Below are positions 29,949 through 39,804 of a stretch of DNA of 64,000 bases, one piece after another. The notes beneath the pieces were generated by a model, which saw only the letters and a program-made list of their open reading frames with translations, did no database searches and had not been told where the DNA came from. Numbering within the stretch: the stretch's first letter is position 1; each line of letters starts with the position of its first letter. Position numbers and translations under genes: made by a program. This stretch comes from CAVWQV01 sp963757115 (GTDB lineage: Bacteria > Pseudomonadota > Alphaproteobacteria > Acetobacterales > Acetobacteraceae). The stretch spans positions 210,012 through 274,011 of the forward strand of contig CAVWQV010000004.1 of the NCBI GenBank assembly GCA_963757115.1. Reading direction: 5' to 3'.

Positions 29949-30680
29949 ATGGCCAAGCCCGCCACCCAGTTGTCCGATTGGGACCGTGACGCGGCGCTCA
30001 CCGCCGCCCGCATCCTGCTCGAGATCAAGGCGGTCAACTTCCGCCCCGATGAGCCGTACACCTTCACGTCCGGCTGGCGTTCGCCGGTCTACATCGACTG
30101 CCGCCGCATCATCTACTTTCCGCGCGCGCGGACCAAGATCTGCGAGCTGGCGGTGGAGAAGATCGGCCGCCACATCGGCTATGAAGGCGTCGAGGTAGTG
30201 GCCGGCGGCGAGACGGCCGGCATCCCGTTCGCCGCCTGGATCGCCGATCGTATTGCCGCACCCATGGCCTATGTCCGCAAGAAGCCCAAGGGTTTTGGGC
30301 GCAACGCCCTGATCGAGGGCGACGTGCCGGAAGGCAAACGCACCTTGCTCGTCGAGGACCTGACCACGGACGGGCAGTCCAAGATCCAGTTTTGCCAAGC
30401 GCTGCGCGACGCGGGCGCCATCGTCAACCACACGTTCGTCGTGTTCTTCTACGGCGTGTTCCCGGGCAGCTTCGAGACGCTCGCCAGCATGGACATCGCG
30501 CTGCACAGCCTGTGCACCTGGTGGGACGTTCTGGAAGCCTGCCGCGACCGGCCCTACTTTGCCGAGGGCGCGCTCGCCGAAGTGCGTCGCTTCCTGGAGA
30601 ACCCGGTCACGTGGTCGGCTGCGCACGGCGGCATCGCGAGCGCCGAGGAAGCCGCCGCGCGCAAGGCAGATGCCGGCTGA
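29949..30680 (+). CDS. pyrE: Orotate phosphoribosyltransferase
   Basis: A 243-residue enzyme of pyrimidine synthesis that forms orotidine 5'-phosphate from orotate and PRPP. The PRPP-binding motif LLVEDLTTDGQSK and the lysine loop YVRKKPKGFG are present. TSGWRSPVYIDCR near the N-terminus is also diagnostic. It is longer than the common 210 residues because of a C-terminal extension seen in alphaproteobacterial forms. A clear GGAAGGAGAAGGAG precedes the ATG. Confidence 0.94.
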   Translation: MAKPATQLSDWDRDAALTAARILLEIKAVNFRPDEPYTFTSGWRSPVYIDCRRIIYFPRARTKICELAVEKIGRHIGYEGVEVVAGGETAGIPFAAWIADRIAAPMAYVRKKPKGFGRNALIEGDVPEGKRTLLVEDLTTDGQSKIQFCQALRDAGAIVNHTFVVFFYGVFPGSFETLASMDIALHSLCTWWDVLEACRDRPYFAEGALAEVRRFLENPVTWSAAHGGIASAEEAAARKADAG

Positions 30681-30718
30681 TAACTGTGCCCGCAGATCGT
30701 CAGCCAGCTCGCGCCGGT

Positions 30719-31054
30719 TCAGGCATCCACACCCAGCTTGCGGGCCTTGTCCTCGAATTCGTCCCGAAGGTCATTGATCGTGGGAAGTCCTAGCGCCTTC
30801 AACTCGGCGTGAATCTTCTTGGCGGGAGTCGAGCTTAGGTCCCGCTTGAAGTTGACCACGACCTCCTCGGCCGATCCGTAATTGCGGAACCGCTCGATCT
30901 CGGCCCGGGTCGCATTCTGCACGTGCTCCAGCTTCTTCCGGTCGGCGTCCGAGCCGCCCGGATGAGCCTTCAACACGGGGTCGAACGCCATCTGCACAAG
31001 AAAATCCACCAGTTCGCGTTTGGCGTTGCTCTCGGTCTTGCGCTCAGAGGTCAT
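30719..31054 (-). CDS. Unknown 111-residue protein at the end of the aldehyde oxidoreductase operon
   Basis: I do not recognise this family. The protein is highly charged (many Lys, Arg, Asp, Glu) and predicted mostly helical, with no signal peptide, Cys motif or membrane segment. A helical N-half (RELVDFLVQMAFDPVLKA) is followed by SDADRKKLEHVQNATRAEIE. Its ATG at 31054 has a strong GGGAGGAACC upstream and lies 19 bases after the paoC-like stop, so it is likely in that transcript. A cofactor chaperone or assembly factor is possible but unproven; it is not XdhC. Confidence 0.6.
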   Translation of the reverse strand: MTSERKTESNAKRELVDFLVQMAFDPVLKAHPGGSDADRKKLEHVQNATRAEIERFRNYGSAEEVVVNFKRDLSSTPAKKIHAELKALGLPTINDLRDEFEDKARKLGVDA

Positions 31055-31073
31055 GAGGTTCCTCCCGCCTGCA

Positions 31074-33366
31074 CTAAAGCAGGTCGTCGATCCGGATCGG
31101 CAAATTCCTAATCCGGCGGCCGGTCGCGTGGTGCACCGCATTGGCGATTGCCGCGTTCACGCCGACGATGCCGATCTCACCAATCCCCTTGATGCCCAGG
31201 GGGTTCACTTTGTCGTCTCGTTCCGGCACCATGATGACCTCCACCTTTCGGATGTCGGCGTTCACCGGAATCAGGTACTCGGAGATGTTGTCATTCGTGT
31301 AGCGGGCCGCGCGCGGGTCGATCTCCGTCGCTTCGTGCAGGGCCGAGCTGATGCCCCAGATCATGCCGCCCATGAACTGGCTATGTGCCGTGCGCGGGTT
31401 GACGATCCGTCCGGCAGCGAAGGCGCCCACCGTGCGCGGGACGCGGATTTCGCGCGTTCGAGCGTGTACCCGGACCTCGACGAACTGCGCGCCGAACGCA
31501 TAGGTCGTCAGATCCGTCCGCTGCGTGCCGCGCGAGATGGCCATCTGACCCTGATAGAGCTTGCCGACCGATTCCTCCGGCAAGCCCTTCGGAATGTTCT
31601 CAGCGTAGGCTTCCAGAGCCCCGCCCGTCACGCGGGCCAGCGCCTGCTGCAACTGCTCGGTGGTGCCGTCGCGGCCACGCAGCGCGCCGCCCGATAGCGT
31701 CAGTGAGGCCGGGTCCTGGCCGGCGAAAGGGCCTTCGTTGCTGGTGGTCGCGGCGCGGGCGACGCGGGCACGGATCTCCTCGCAGGCGCGAGCGACCGCG
31801 TTGCAGACACCCGCGGCGTGGCTCGAACCTGCGGCCAGTCCGGCCGGCGGCAAATCGGTGTCGCCGAGCTGCACCGTGACTTGCTCCACGTGCAGGCCCA
31901 GCCGGTCCGCAGCCGTCATCGCCACGATGGTGTGGGTGCCGGTACCGAGATCGTGCGCCGCGATCTGCACCCAGGCTTGGCCGTCCGGGCCAAGCGACAC
32001 GCGCGCGGCACCGGCGCCGATGTTGGCGGGGTAGGCGGCCGCCGCGCAGCCCCAGCCCACCAGCCAGTCGCCGTCGCGCATCGACCCGGGCCGGGGGTCG
32101 CGCCCCGACCAACCAAACCGCTCCGCCGCCTGATCGAAACAGGGCATCAGCGAGCGGCTCGAGTACGCCTGCCCGGTCGCCGGATCACTGCGCGTGTCGT
32201 TGATCCTGCGCAGTTCGATGGGGTCCATTCCGAGCGCAACGGCCAGCTCGTCCATCGCGGACTCGAGCGGGAACATGTAAGGCACATCCGGCGGCGCGCG
32301 CATGAAGCCGGGCGTGTTGCGGTCGGCGTGGACCACGTTCACCTTGGTCAGGATGTTCGGGCAGGCGTACATGCGTGCCGTGGTCTCGGTGCCGGACACG
32401 TTGTACTCGGACGGGCGGGACGTCACCTCCCAGCCCTCGTGCCGAAACGAGAGGAGTTTGCCGTCGCGCGCGGCGCCGAGCTGGATGTGGTGCCGGGTCT
32501 CCGCGCGATATGTTGCGATCGTGTAGCCTTGGTCGCGGGTGGCTACCAGCTTCACCGGGCGGTTCAGGCGGCGCGCCGCCACCGCGATCCAGGCTGTGCG
32601 CGCGGACGGGATGCCCTTCGAGCCGAACGCGCCGCCGACGTGGCGCGACACCACGCGGATGCGCTTCGGATCCATGCGGAGCTGCTTGGCCAGCGCGCCG
32701 CGCAGTCCGTAGACGAACTGGCTCGGCTCATAGACCGTCAGGCTGCCGTCGCGCCAAGCGCAGGTGGTGGTGAACAGCTCGATCGGGTTGTGGTGCTGCG
32801 TCGGCGTGCCGTAGCGCGCGTCCACCTTCACCTCCGCCGAGGCGAAGGCGCGCTCGGCCTCCCCGACCCGGAAATCCTTGTGTTCACCGGGCCCGCGGAC
32901 CTTCTCCTCGGCACCCGGGCTGCCGAAGCTGGCAGCAGGCGGCTGCTCCTCGTATTCGACTTCCACCGCGTACGCCGCCTCGCGCGCGGCCTCGAAACTG
33001 TCCGCGATCGCCACACCGATGATCTGCCCGTCGTGCCAGATCTGGTCGGTCTGCATCGTGGTGGTTTCGCCGCCGGGGCCGTGCGGCGGCGGCGGATCGG
33101 CCTCGCCGCCTACGTTCTCGTGCGTCAGGATGTCCAGCACGCCGGGAACGGCGCGCGCGTCGCTCCAGCCGGAAGCCGCGAATGCGGCCGCGCGCGATCG
33201 CACTGGTGACCAGGAAGGCGTAGGCGGGGTTCGCGACCGCCTCGTCGGAGGCATAAAGCGCCAGCCCCGTGACTTTGGCGCGGCCTTCGATACGGGGCAC
33301 GGGCGTGCCGAGCACCGGATGCTCGGGGCCCCAGGCCCATTCCTTGGAGGCGAGATCATCGGGCAT
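31074..33366 (-). CDS. paoC: Xanthine dehydrogenase-family molybdenum-binding subunit (PaoC-like), one frameshift
   Basis: Reconstructed catalytic subunit of 763 residues. It holds the molybdopterin-cytosine-dinucleotide-binding blocks (GGAFGSKG, TYRAETRHHIQLGA, GTGTHTIVAM) and the catalytic Glu region GIGEIGIVGVN. The CO-dehydrogenase motif AYRCSFR is absent, so it is an aldehyde-type enzyme. The frame breaks near 33162, where one extra base separates the N-terminus (SKEWAWGPEHPVLG...GRIRGF) from the rest. It begins at ATG 33366, two bases after the paoB stop. The partner genes upstream give the same three-subunit order as E. coli paoABC. Confidence 0.85.
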
Positions 33367-33368
33367 GC

Positions 33369-34388
33369 TCAAACCTCAAGTGCTGCGGCGTCGAGTAGCG
33401 CGCGCACCAGGGTGCGCCGGCCCAGCTCGGGCTTGTATCCGTTCTCCTCGTGGATCACGGCGTCACGGAACGCGACCTCCGCTGCTTCCCGTGCCGTGGC
33501 CTCGGTCAACGCGCGGCCCCGCAGCGCCGCCTCGGCCGCGTGCGCGCGCCAGGGCTTGGCGGCTAGTCCGCCCAGGGCGAGCCGCGCTTCTCGCACCACG
33601 CCACCCTGAAGGTCGAGCGCTACCGCTGCCGAAGCCAGCGCGAAGGCGTAGGACTCGCGGTCGCGGATCTTCAAGTAAAGCGAGCGGCGCGTCCAAGATC
33701 CGGCTGGAACGTGGAAGCCGGTGATCAGTTCGCCCGGGCGCAGATTGGTCTCGATGTGCGGTGTTGTGCCGGGCAAGCGGTGCAGGTCCTCGAACGCCAG
33801 GCTACGTGCCCCATCGGGCCCAGCCAGTTCCACCTCGGCGCCGAGCGCCACGAGCGCGTTAGCGAAGTCGCCGGGATAGTGAGCGATGCAGTGCTCGCTC
33901 ACCCCGAGGACGGCGAGCAGCCGGTTATTGCCGCCGATCGCGGCGCACCCGGTGCCGGGATCGCGCTTGTTGCAGGCTCGCCAACTCGGGTCGCGGAAGT
34001 AGTTGCACCGGGTCCGTTGCAGCACGTTGCCGGCCAGGGTCGCCATGTTGCGGAGCTGCGGGCTCGCCGCCAGCATCAGCGATTGTGCGAGTACAGGATA
34101 GTCGCGCAATACGTCCGGGTGGTCCGCCACCTCCGCCATTCGGAGCAGCCCGCCGAGATGCAGTCCGGACGCATCCACCCGAAGCGCGCCGTGCTCGCGC
34201 CGCAGGTCGCCGATGTTGACCAGCGCCTCGGGCCGCATCACCCCGAGCTTCATGAGGTCGAGCAGGGTCGTCCCGCCGGCCAAGTATTGCGCGGGTGCGC
34301 GGACATGCGTCTCTCCCGCGCCGGAATCCAAACCAGCCTTGAGCGCATCGGGCAACGTGGCCGCACGTTCGTACGTGAAGGAGCGCAT
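33369..34388 (-). CDS. paoB: FAD-binding subunit of aldehyde oxidoreductase, with extra iron-sulfur cluster region (PaoB-like)
   Basis: A 339-residue flavoprotein of the xanthine dehydrogenase medium-subunit family. The FAD-binding loop is YLAGGTTLLDLMK and the second one LAGNVLQRTRC. Directly after it comes CNYFRDPSWRACNKRDPGTGC, four Cys that in PaoB (and 4-hydroxybenzoyl-CoA reductase beta) hold an additional [4Fe-4S] cluster. This identifies the PaoABC type rather than the usual CoxM or XdhB. Electrons would pass from the Mo site via [2Fe-2S] centres to FAD. Confidence 0.87.
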   Translation of the reverse strand: MRSFTYERAATLPDALKAGLDSGAGETHVRAPAQYLAGGTTLLDLMKLGVMRPEALVNIGDLRREHGALRVDASGLHLGGLLRMAEVADHPDVLRDYPVLAQSLMLAASPQLRNMATLAGNVLQRTRCNYFRDPSWRACNKRDPGTGCAAIGGNNRLLAVLGVSEHCIAHYPGDFANALVALGAEVELAGPDGARSLAFEDLHRLPGTTPHIETNLRPGELITGFHVPAGSWTRRSLYLKIRDRESYAFALASAAVALDLQGGVVREARLALGGLAAKPWRAHAAEAALRGRALTEATAREAAEVAFRDAVIHEENGYKPELGRRTLVRALLDAAALEV

Positions 34389-34389
34389 C

Positions 34390-34861
34390 TTAAACGGGCT
34401 CCATCTGCGACTTTGCCTGCGCGACCGCCGCTACGATTTTCGGGTATGCCGCACAGCGGCAGAGATTGCCGCTCATGTACTCGCGTATCTCGTCCTCGGA
34501 GTTCGCGTGGCCTTCTCCGACGCAGGCGATCGCGGACAAAATCTGTCCTGGCGTACAGGTAGCCGCACTGGTAGGCGTCCTGGTCGAGGAAGGCCTGCTG
34601 CATCGGGTGCAGCGCCTCTTCCTCCCCGGCTAGGCCCTCGATCGTCGTGATCTCAGCGTCCTGCGCTGCAACCGCGAGGGTGAAGCAGGCGAGCACGCGC
34701 TGCTTGTCCATCAGCACCGTGCAGGCGCCGCACTGGCCCTGGTCGCAGCCCTTCTTGGAGCCGGTCAGGCCCATCCGCTCGCGAAGCACGTCCAGCAAAG
34801 TCGAGCGCACATCCACCGCAAGCCGGTGCGCGCGGCCGTTGACCCTCAAGACGATGTCCAT
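34390..34861 (-). CDS. paoA: [2Fe-2S] subunit of aldehyde oxidoreductase (PaoA-like), one frameshift
   Basis: Reconstructed 156-residue iron-sulfur subunit. The plant-type ferredoxin motif GCDQGQCGACTVLMD is in the N-half; the C-half has YQCGYCTPGQ and SGNLCRCAAYPK for the second cluster. An extra C at about 34552 splits the frame after YQCGY. I start at ATG 34861, which gives MDIVLRVNG. No Tat leader precedes it, unlike E. coli PaoA, so a cytoplasmic enzyme is inferred. It is the first gene of the operon paoA-paoB-paoC-unknown. Confidence 0.85.
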
Positions 34862-35078
34862 ACCAACTCCAAGTACACGGGAACACAGCCACGGTGCACA
34901 GCACCGGTGATGGCGAGAGACGCCGGTTCTCGCCTCGTGCATCACCCAACAAGTCTGAGGCACGACCGTTCGACGCGCTGGCACTACGAGATGCTGTGCG
35001 CCGTTCAAAAGCCGGTTACGTCGTGCCGCACTCGGTCCAGAAGAAAGCGCGAGCCGGCGTCGGGCGCTCGGCGGGAAT
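34862..35078. other. Intergenic region upstream of the aldehyde oxidoreductase operon
   Basis: These 217 bases lie between the paoA-like start and the 3' end of the protease gene, both on the minus strand. They must hold the operon promoter. I see no open frame with a ribosome site and no clear operator. The composition is more even than in the neighbouring genes. Confidence 0.4.
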
Positions 35079-36788
35079 CTAGGCTAGCTTGACGCCGAAA
35101 CTCGCGGGGTCGCTACCGAAGATGTTGGCGGCGGTGGCGTTCTGGTGCTCGGCACTTTCGGAAAACCCGACCACCACGCCGGCTCGGGACACGGCACCGC
35201 TGGCAAGCGCGCCGGTCCAGGCCGCAGAGCCGGTCGCGTCCGGGGCGCGATGCAAGCTGTTGGCGTAGAGCGCGTCGACGAACGCTCCGTTGGACAGCGC
35301 GCCGTAGCGCCCGAGGAACTCCGGGGTTTGCATGAATTGAGCGGCCACTTGATCCAGCGTCAGCGCCTTGGCATCCAGCGCGTTCTCCCAGGTGCGAAGG
35401 CCCGTCGCGTCCGGTAGCCGGCCGAGCACCGTGTCGTAAAGCCTGGCGACCTCCGGCGCGCTCGGGTCGAGATCCCAGATTCCGGCTTGCACGGTTGCGG
35501 CGGTGCTGAGCTGGCTTTCCGGGCTTTCGGAGAACGCCGCCAGCGCCTGGCCGCGCGTGACGCCGCCGGCGAGCGCGTTGGTCCACAGCGCGTAGCCGCT
35601 CGCGTCCGGGGCGCGGTGCAGCACGTTAGAGTAGAGCTGATCGACGAACGCGCCGTCGGTCGGGTTCGTGCCGAAGCGCTGCTGGAACTCGGGGCTGCCG
35701 ATAATACCGTCCGCGACGGACGCGAGCGATGCGCCAGACTTGATCGCGTTCACCCAGCTCTGAAAACCCATCTGGTCCGGAGCGCGGCCGAGCGCCGCCT
35801 GATACAGCCGGAGGACCTGTGCGGCGGGCGCGGTCGGGTCGTACACCATCTGCCCGTCGGCGAACTGCGCGTCCGTGATGCCCGTGCTGGCGCCGAGATC
35901 GCGCGCTTGGACGGCTGGCACATTGCCGCGTGCGCCCGTCGAGACATCCACGGCGAAGCCTTCCGTGATGAAGTGAAGCGCGTCCGCATTGCTCAGCAGA
36001 GAGGCAAGCGAAAGGGATAGGGTCGGCACGCTCGGCCCGGAGAGCGTGATGGAAACCAGGGAGCCTTGTTGCGCCTCGGTTTCAAGCTGCGGCAGCTCGT
36101 TCGCGACGTCGGCCGCGGTGTCGCTGATCACGCCCGATTGTAGCGTGGGGGCGCCATCATCGCTGGTGATCCAGCTGTCGATCGTCTGGAGTGCGTGCGT
36201 CGTGATCAGGGCGTCGTATCCCACACTGCCGTTGGAGCTTCCGCTCGAGACCACGCCGACGACGTAGGTGTGTCCTGCGGCGTCGGTCGTCCAGACCGGG
36301 CCGCCGCTCGAGCCCGGCCCCAGGGGTGTGCCATCCAGCAGGGAGTAATAAGGATCGGGCGACACGGTTTGCACGCTGCTGACCAACGTGTCGCCCGCCG
36401 AGGCGGGATAGCCGGTCACGTTGACGGTCCCACCGGCAAAGTCCGGCGCCAAGCCCATGACGCCAGTGTCGTTGAATGACTGGTTGAGATGGATCAGCGC
36501 ATAGTCGCTCTGTGACGCATAGTTGCTGATCGTGCCTCCGGCGTCGGCGACCGTGAAGTAATGGATGTTGGTGGCCGCCGCCGAGCCGAATGGCGCGGCG
36601 CCGTCATAGCCCGGCGTGACGACGATGTCGGTGGCTGTGCCGACACCCTGCTGATAGACAACATGGCTGGCCGTGAGCACCTCGTTGGGTGCGACCAGGA
36701 CACCTGAAGCTCGATACTCGGTGTTCCCGATCACGTCCGTGATGAACACCACCGGGCTATAAGGATATTTCGTGCTATCGGGCGACAT
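35079..36788 (-). CDS. Trypsin-like serine protease with tandem DUF4214 repeats
   Basis: A 569-residue two-part protein. Residues 1 to about 240 are a chymotrypsin-fold protease with a complete triad: His42 (VLTASHVVY), Asp95 (SQSDYALIHL) and Ser161 (GPGSSGGPVW). After a linker come two DUF4214-type units (LRLYQAALGRAPDQMGFQSW and LYSNVLHRAPDASGYALW; ARLYDTVLGRLPDATGLRTW and LYANSLHRAPDATGSAAW). No signal peptide is seen; similar proteins are often exported by type I secretion. ATG 36788 has GAGGGATC upstream. Substrate unknown. Confidence 0.83.
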   Translation of the reverse strand: MSPDSTKYPYSPVVFITDVIGNTEYRASGVLVAPNEVLTASHVVYQQGVGTATDIVVTPGYDGAAPFGSAAATNIHYFTVADAGGTISNYASQSDYALIHLNQSFNDTGVMGLAPDFAGGTVNVTGYPASAGDTLVSSVQTVSPDPYYSLLDGTPLGPGSSGGPVWTTDAAGHTYVVGVVSSGSSNGSVGYDALITTHALQTIDSWITSDDGAPTLQSGVISDTAADVANELPQLETEAQQGSLVSITLSGPSVPTLSLSLASLLSNADALHFITEGFAVDVSTGARGNVPAVQARDLGASTGITDAQFADGQMVYDPTAPAAQVLRLYQAALGRAPDQMGFQSWVNAIKSGASLASVADGIIGSPEFQQRFGTNPTDGAFVDQLYSNVLHRAPDASGYALWTNALAGGVTRGQALAAFSESPESQLSTAATVQAGIWDLDPSAPEVARLYDTVLGRLPDATGLRTWENALDAKALTLDQVAAQFMQTPEFLGRYGALSNGAFVDALYANSLHRAPDATGSAAWTGALASGAVSRAGVVVGFSESAEHQNATAANIFGSDPASFGVKLA

Positions 36789-36963
36789 GGATGATCCCTC
36801 AACAGCTCTGGGCACCGCCGACGTGCCCACGCGCGAAACTAGCGGTCGCGCCCGCAAACACAGCCTAGCTTGCCTGACCGTGCTTGCCAAAACTGCGTGG
36901 AGGCATCCTGGGTGCCCCGGTTGTCGTTAGAGGGCGACAAGGCTCCAGGGAGCGTCGCGGACC

Positions 36964-38089
36964 ATGATTTCAACTCGCATGCACAGCCTGATCGACTACA
37001 CGGTGGCCGGGCTGTTCGGCGGGCTGGCGGGGACCAGCCAGCTTGCGCCTCCGGTGCGGCGCGTGCTTGGCGCAGCAGGCGCGTATCACGCGAGCTATTC
37101 CTTGCTGACCGACTACGAAGGCGGCGTTGAGGGCTGGCTAACCATGCGGCAGCATCTTGCGCTTGACGCGATCGGGGGCGCGGCCCTGTTCGGCGCGGGT
37201 ATGCTGATGCACCGCCAACCGACTGGCGCCAGGGGGTTCCTGATGGCCGCTGGGTTGTCCGAGCTTGCGGTCGCGGCGTTCAGCTCCACCACGCCGGCGA
37301 GCCGGCCGAGCGGGGGCCTGGTCCGACGGCTGTCGGGAAGCACGGGCAGCCAGGTGGAGCTCGGGTATCCGCCACTCGGCACGCCGAAGCCGTTGGCGCC
37401 CGACGTTTTCATCGTCGACAGCCTCATGCCTGGGGCGATCGGCAAGCTGACGCCGGCGCGCATGACGGTCATCCGTCTGCCGGGCGGCGACCTCCTGCTA
37501 CACTCCCCCACTCCCTACAGTGGCGAACTGCAGCGTCAACTCGAGCAGCTCGGCCGCATCCGCCATCTCATGGCGCCGAACGTCGTGCATTGGATGTTTG
37601 TCAAGGACTGGCAGCAAGCGTGCCCCGCCGCCACGGTCTGGGCCGCGCCGGGCCTGGGAAAGCGGCGGCAAGTGCGGCGGAGCGGGCTCCGGATCGATCA
37701 CGAGTTGTCGGAGGCGACGCCGTCCGCGTGGGGTGAGGAGCATCGAGCTCCTCTTGGTGCCGGGCGGCCTCGGTTTCACCGAGGTCGCGCTGCATCACCG
37801 GCCGACCCGCACCCTTGTCCTCACGGATCTCGTGCTCAATCTCGAACGGCACAAGCTGGCGGCGTTCGTGCGTCCGGTGGCCGACCTGTTCGGCATTACG
37901 GCTCCGGACGGAATGCCGCCTCCATACCTTCGGGCGATCGTCAAGCTTCGGCGGCGCGGGGCGGAAGGCGCCGCGCGCCGACTGCTCGCGTTGCGGCCGG
38001 AGCGGGTGATCTTCGCGCATGGCCGTATCTTTTCGCGCGACGGGACGACGGCACTGCGGCGGTCGCTCCGCTGGCTAGTGCGCGATTGA
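36964..38089 (+). CDS. Membrane-domain/DUF4336 fusion protein, one frameshift
   Basis: Reconstructed 374-residue protein. The N-terminal about 110 residues hold three hydrophobic segments (MHSLIDYTVAGLFGGLAG, LGAAGAYHASYSLLTDY, DAIGGAALFGAG) and look like a small membrane domain. The C-terminal part matches DUF4336, a metallo-beta-lactamase-like family (SPTPYSGELQRQLEQLG, MAPNVVHWMF, TLVLTDLVLNLE). The frame breaks near 37736-37740 (extra G). Activity is not known; the fusion is unusual because DUF4336 proteins are often single-domain. Confidence 0.7.
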
Positions 38090-38192
38090 CCTCTCCGATC
38101 CGTTACCCTTGCGCGCGGCAGGTCGGTTAAGCATCTTTGCTGTAGGGTTGAGGCGGTGCGCGCGGTATGAGCCGCCGGACGGAGTGAAGTTG

Positions 38193-38999
38193 ATGGACGG
38201 CGGTACGGACGCACGGCGGATCACGATTTACGGTCCGGAGGATTTTACGGGAATGCGTGAGGCCGGCCAGCTGGCCGCCGCAACCCTCGACATGATCACG
38301 CCGCACGTCCGGCCAGGCGTCCCGACCGCCAGACTGGACGCGCTCTGCCACGAGTTCATCGCCGCGCACGGAGCCGTGCCCGCGCCGCTGAACTATCGCG
38401 GCTATCCGAAGGCGATCTGCACTTCCATCAATCACGTCGTCTGCCACGGCATCCCGGGGGAGCGGAAGCTCGACAACGGCGACGTCCTGAACATCGACGT
38501 GACCGTGATCCTGAACGGCTGGCACGGCGACAGCTCGCGGATGTATGTCGCCGGCACGCCCTCCACGCGCGCGCGCAACCTGGTGGACGTGACCTACGAG
38601 GCCCTGATGCGCGGCGTCGGCGCCGTCCGTCCGGGTGCGACGCTCGGGGATATCGGCCACGCGATCCAGACCTATGTCGAGGGCCAGCGGTTCAGCGTGG
38701 TGCGCGACTTCTGCGGCCACGGGATCGGGCGGCGGTTCCACGAGCCCCCAAACATCCTGCATTTCGGCCGGGCCGGCGAGGGCCCGGTGCTGCGACCTGG
38801 CATGTTCTTCACCATCGAGCCGATGGTGAACGCCGGGCGACCTGAGGTGAAGGTGCTTGACGACGGTTGGACCGCCGTGACCCGGGACCGCAGCCTGTCG
38901 GCGCAGTTCGAGCACATGATCGGGGTGACGGAGGATGGCTGCGAGGTATTCACCTACTCGCCCGCGGGTTTCACCAAGCCTCCTTACGGGGTCGACTGA
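38193..38999 (+). CDS. map: Methionine aminopeptidase, type I
   Basis: A 268-residue metalloprotease that removes the N-terminal Met of nascent proteins. The metal ligands are in the usual places: INHVVCHGIP (His), LNIDVTVILNGWHGDSSRM (two Asp), FCGHGIGRRFHEPP (His), FFTIEPMVN (Glu) and SAQFEHMIGVT (Glu). ATG 38193 lies after GGAGTGAAGTTG; the frame upstream to 38109 is not conserved. No N-terminal zinc finger is present, as is usual for bacterial type Ia. Confidence 0.95.
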   Translation: MDGGTDARRITIYGPEDFTGMREAGQLAAATLDMITPHVRPGVPTARLDALCHEFIAAHGAVPAPLNYRGYPKAICTSINHVVCHGIPGERKLDNGDVLNIDVTVILNGWHGDSSRMYVAGTPSTRARNLVDVTYEALMRGVGAVRPGATLGDIGHAIQTYVEGQRFSVVRDFCGHGIGRRFHEPPNILHFGRAGEGPVLRPGMFFTIEPMVNAGRPEVKVLDDGWTAVTRDRSLSAQFEHMIGVTEDGCEVFTYSPAGFTKPPYGVD

Positions 39000-39041
39000 C
39001 CGGCGCACGGCACGCCGACTTCTCTGTCACTGCTTTCTCTA

Positions 39042-39704
39042 TCACTGGGCCCGCAGACGCTGCCAAGCGTGGACCATTGCCGCGGCCGCGCGCTCGTCCA
39101 GGGTGGTGTGGGCCGCCACGTCGTTCGACCCCTCCCAGATCATCCGCAGTGCCACGTAGAGCACGATCAGCAGTCCGACCCAGGCGATCCAGCGAAAGCG
39201 TTCCAGCAGCCCGGCGATCAGGCTGGCGGCAACACCCATCAGCACGACCGACAGGGCGAGCCCGACCGAGAGTATCCAAGTGCTGCCGTTCGCGGCCCCC
39301 GCCACCGCGAGCACGTTGTCGAGGCTCATCGAGACGTCGGCGAGCACGATCTGCATCATCGCCTGCCGGAGCGTCTTCGGCGATTGGCTCTCCTCGACCG
39401 CACCATGACGGTGCCGGCGCAACTCGCGGAACATTCGCCAGCAAACCCAGAGCAGCAGCAGGCCGCCGGCCAGCATCAAGCCGATGATGGCGAGCAGCTG
39501 CAGCGTGATTGCGCCGAAGCCGATGCGGATGACGGTCGCGCCGGCGATGCCGACGAAGATCGCGCGCCGCTTCTGCTCGGGGGGCAGCCCCGCCACCGCC
39601 AAACCCACAACCACGGCGTTGTCGCCCGCGAGGGCAACGTCGATGAACACGATCTGCGTCAGGGCTGCCGCGTCGTGGACCAGGGCGGGCGGGAGGGCCA
39701 TCAC
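39042..39704 (-). CDS. TerC-family membrane protein (YjbE-like)
   Basis: A 220-residue protein with seven or so membrane helices. The TerC signature is present twice: IDVALAGDNAVVVGLAV near the N-terminus and LADVSMSLDNVLAVAGAA in the second half, each with the Asp-Asn pair that probably coordinates a metal. Family members move or respond to metals such as Mn2+ and are linked to tellurium resistance, but the substrate here is not known. It is convergent with map. Confidence 0.88.
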   Translation of the reverse strand: MMALPPALVHDAAALTQIVFIDVALAGDNAVVVGLAVAGLPPEQKRRAIFVGIAGATVIRIGFGAITLQLLAIIGLMLAGGLLLLWVCWRMFRELRRHRHGAVEESQSPKTLRQAMMQIVLADVSMSLDNVLAVAGAANGSTWILSVGLALSVVLMGVAASLIAGLLERFRWIAWVGLLIVLYVALRMIWEGSNDVAAHTTLDERAAAAMVHAWQRLRAQ

Positions 39705-39804
39705 AGCGGATAGATCCTCTCGACGATCTCAGGCGTTCAATACGGATCTAGCCGCTCGCGTGCTCGAGCCATAGGCTTGGGGCAATAAGGGAGTCGTCCC
39801 GACC

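Noticed and set aside
31818..33209. 463-residue open frame on the plus strand
   Set aside because: Antisense to the PaoC-like gene, with Arg/Ala/Gly-rich sequence and no recognisable domain.
31074..34861. Carbon-monoxide dehydrogenase CoxMSL
   Set aside because: The catalytic AYRCSFR motif is missing and the FAD subunit has the PaoB-type cluster loop.
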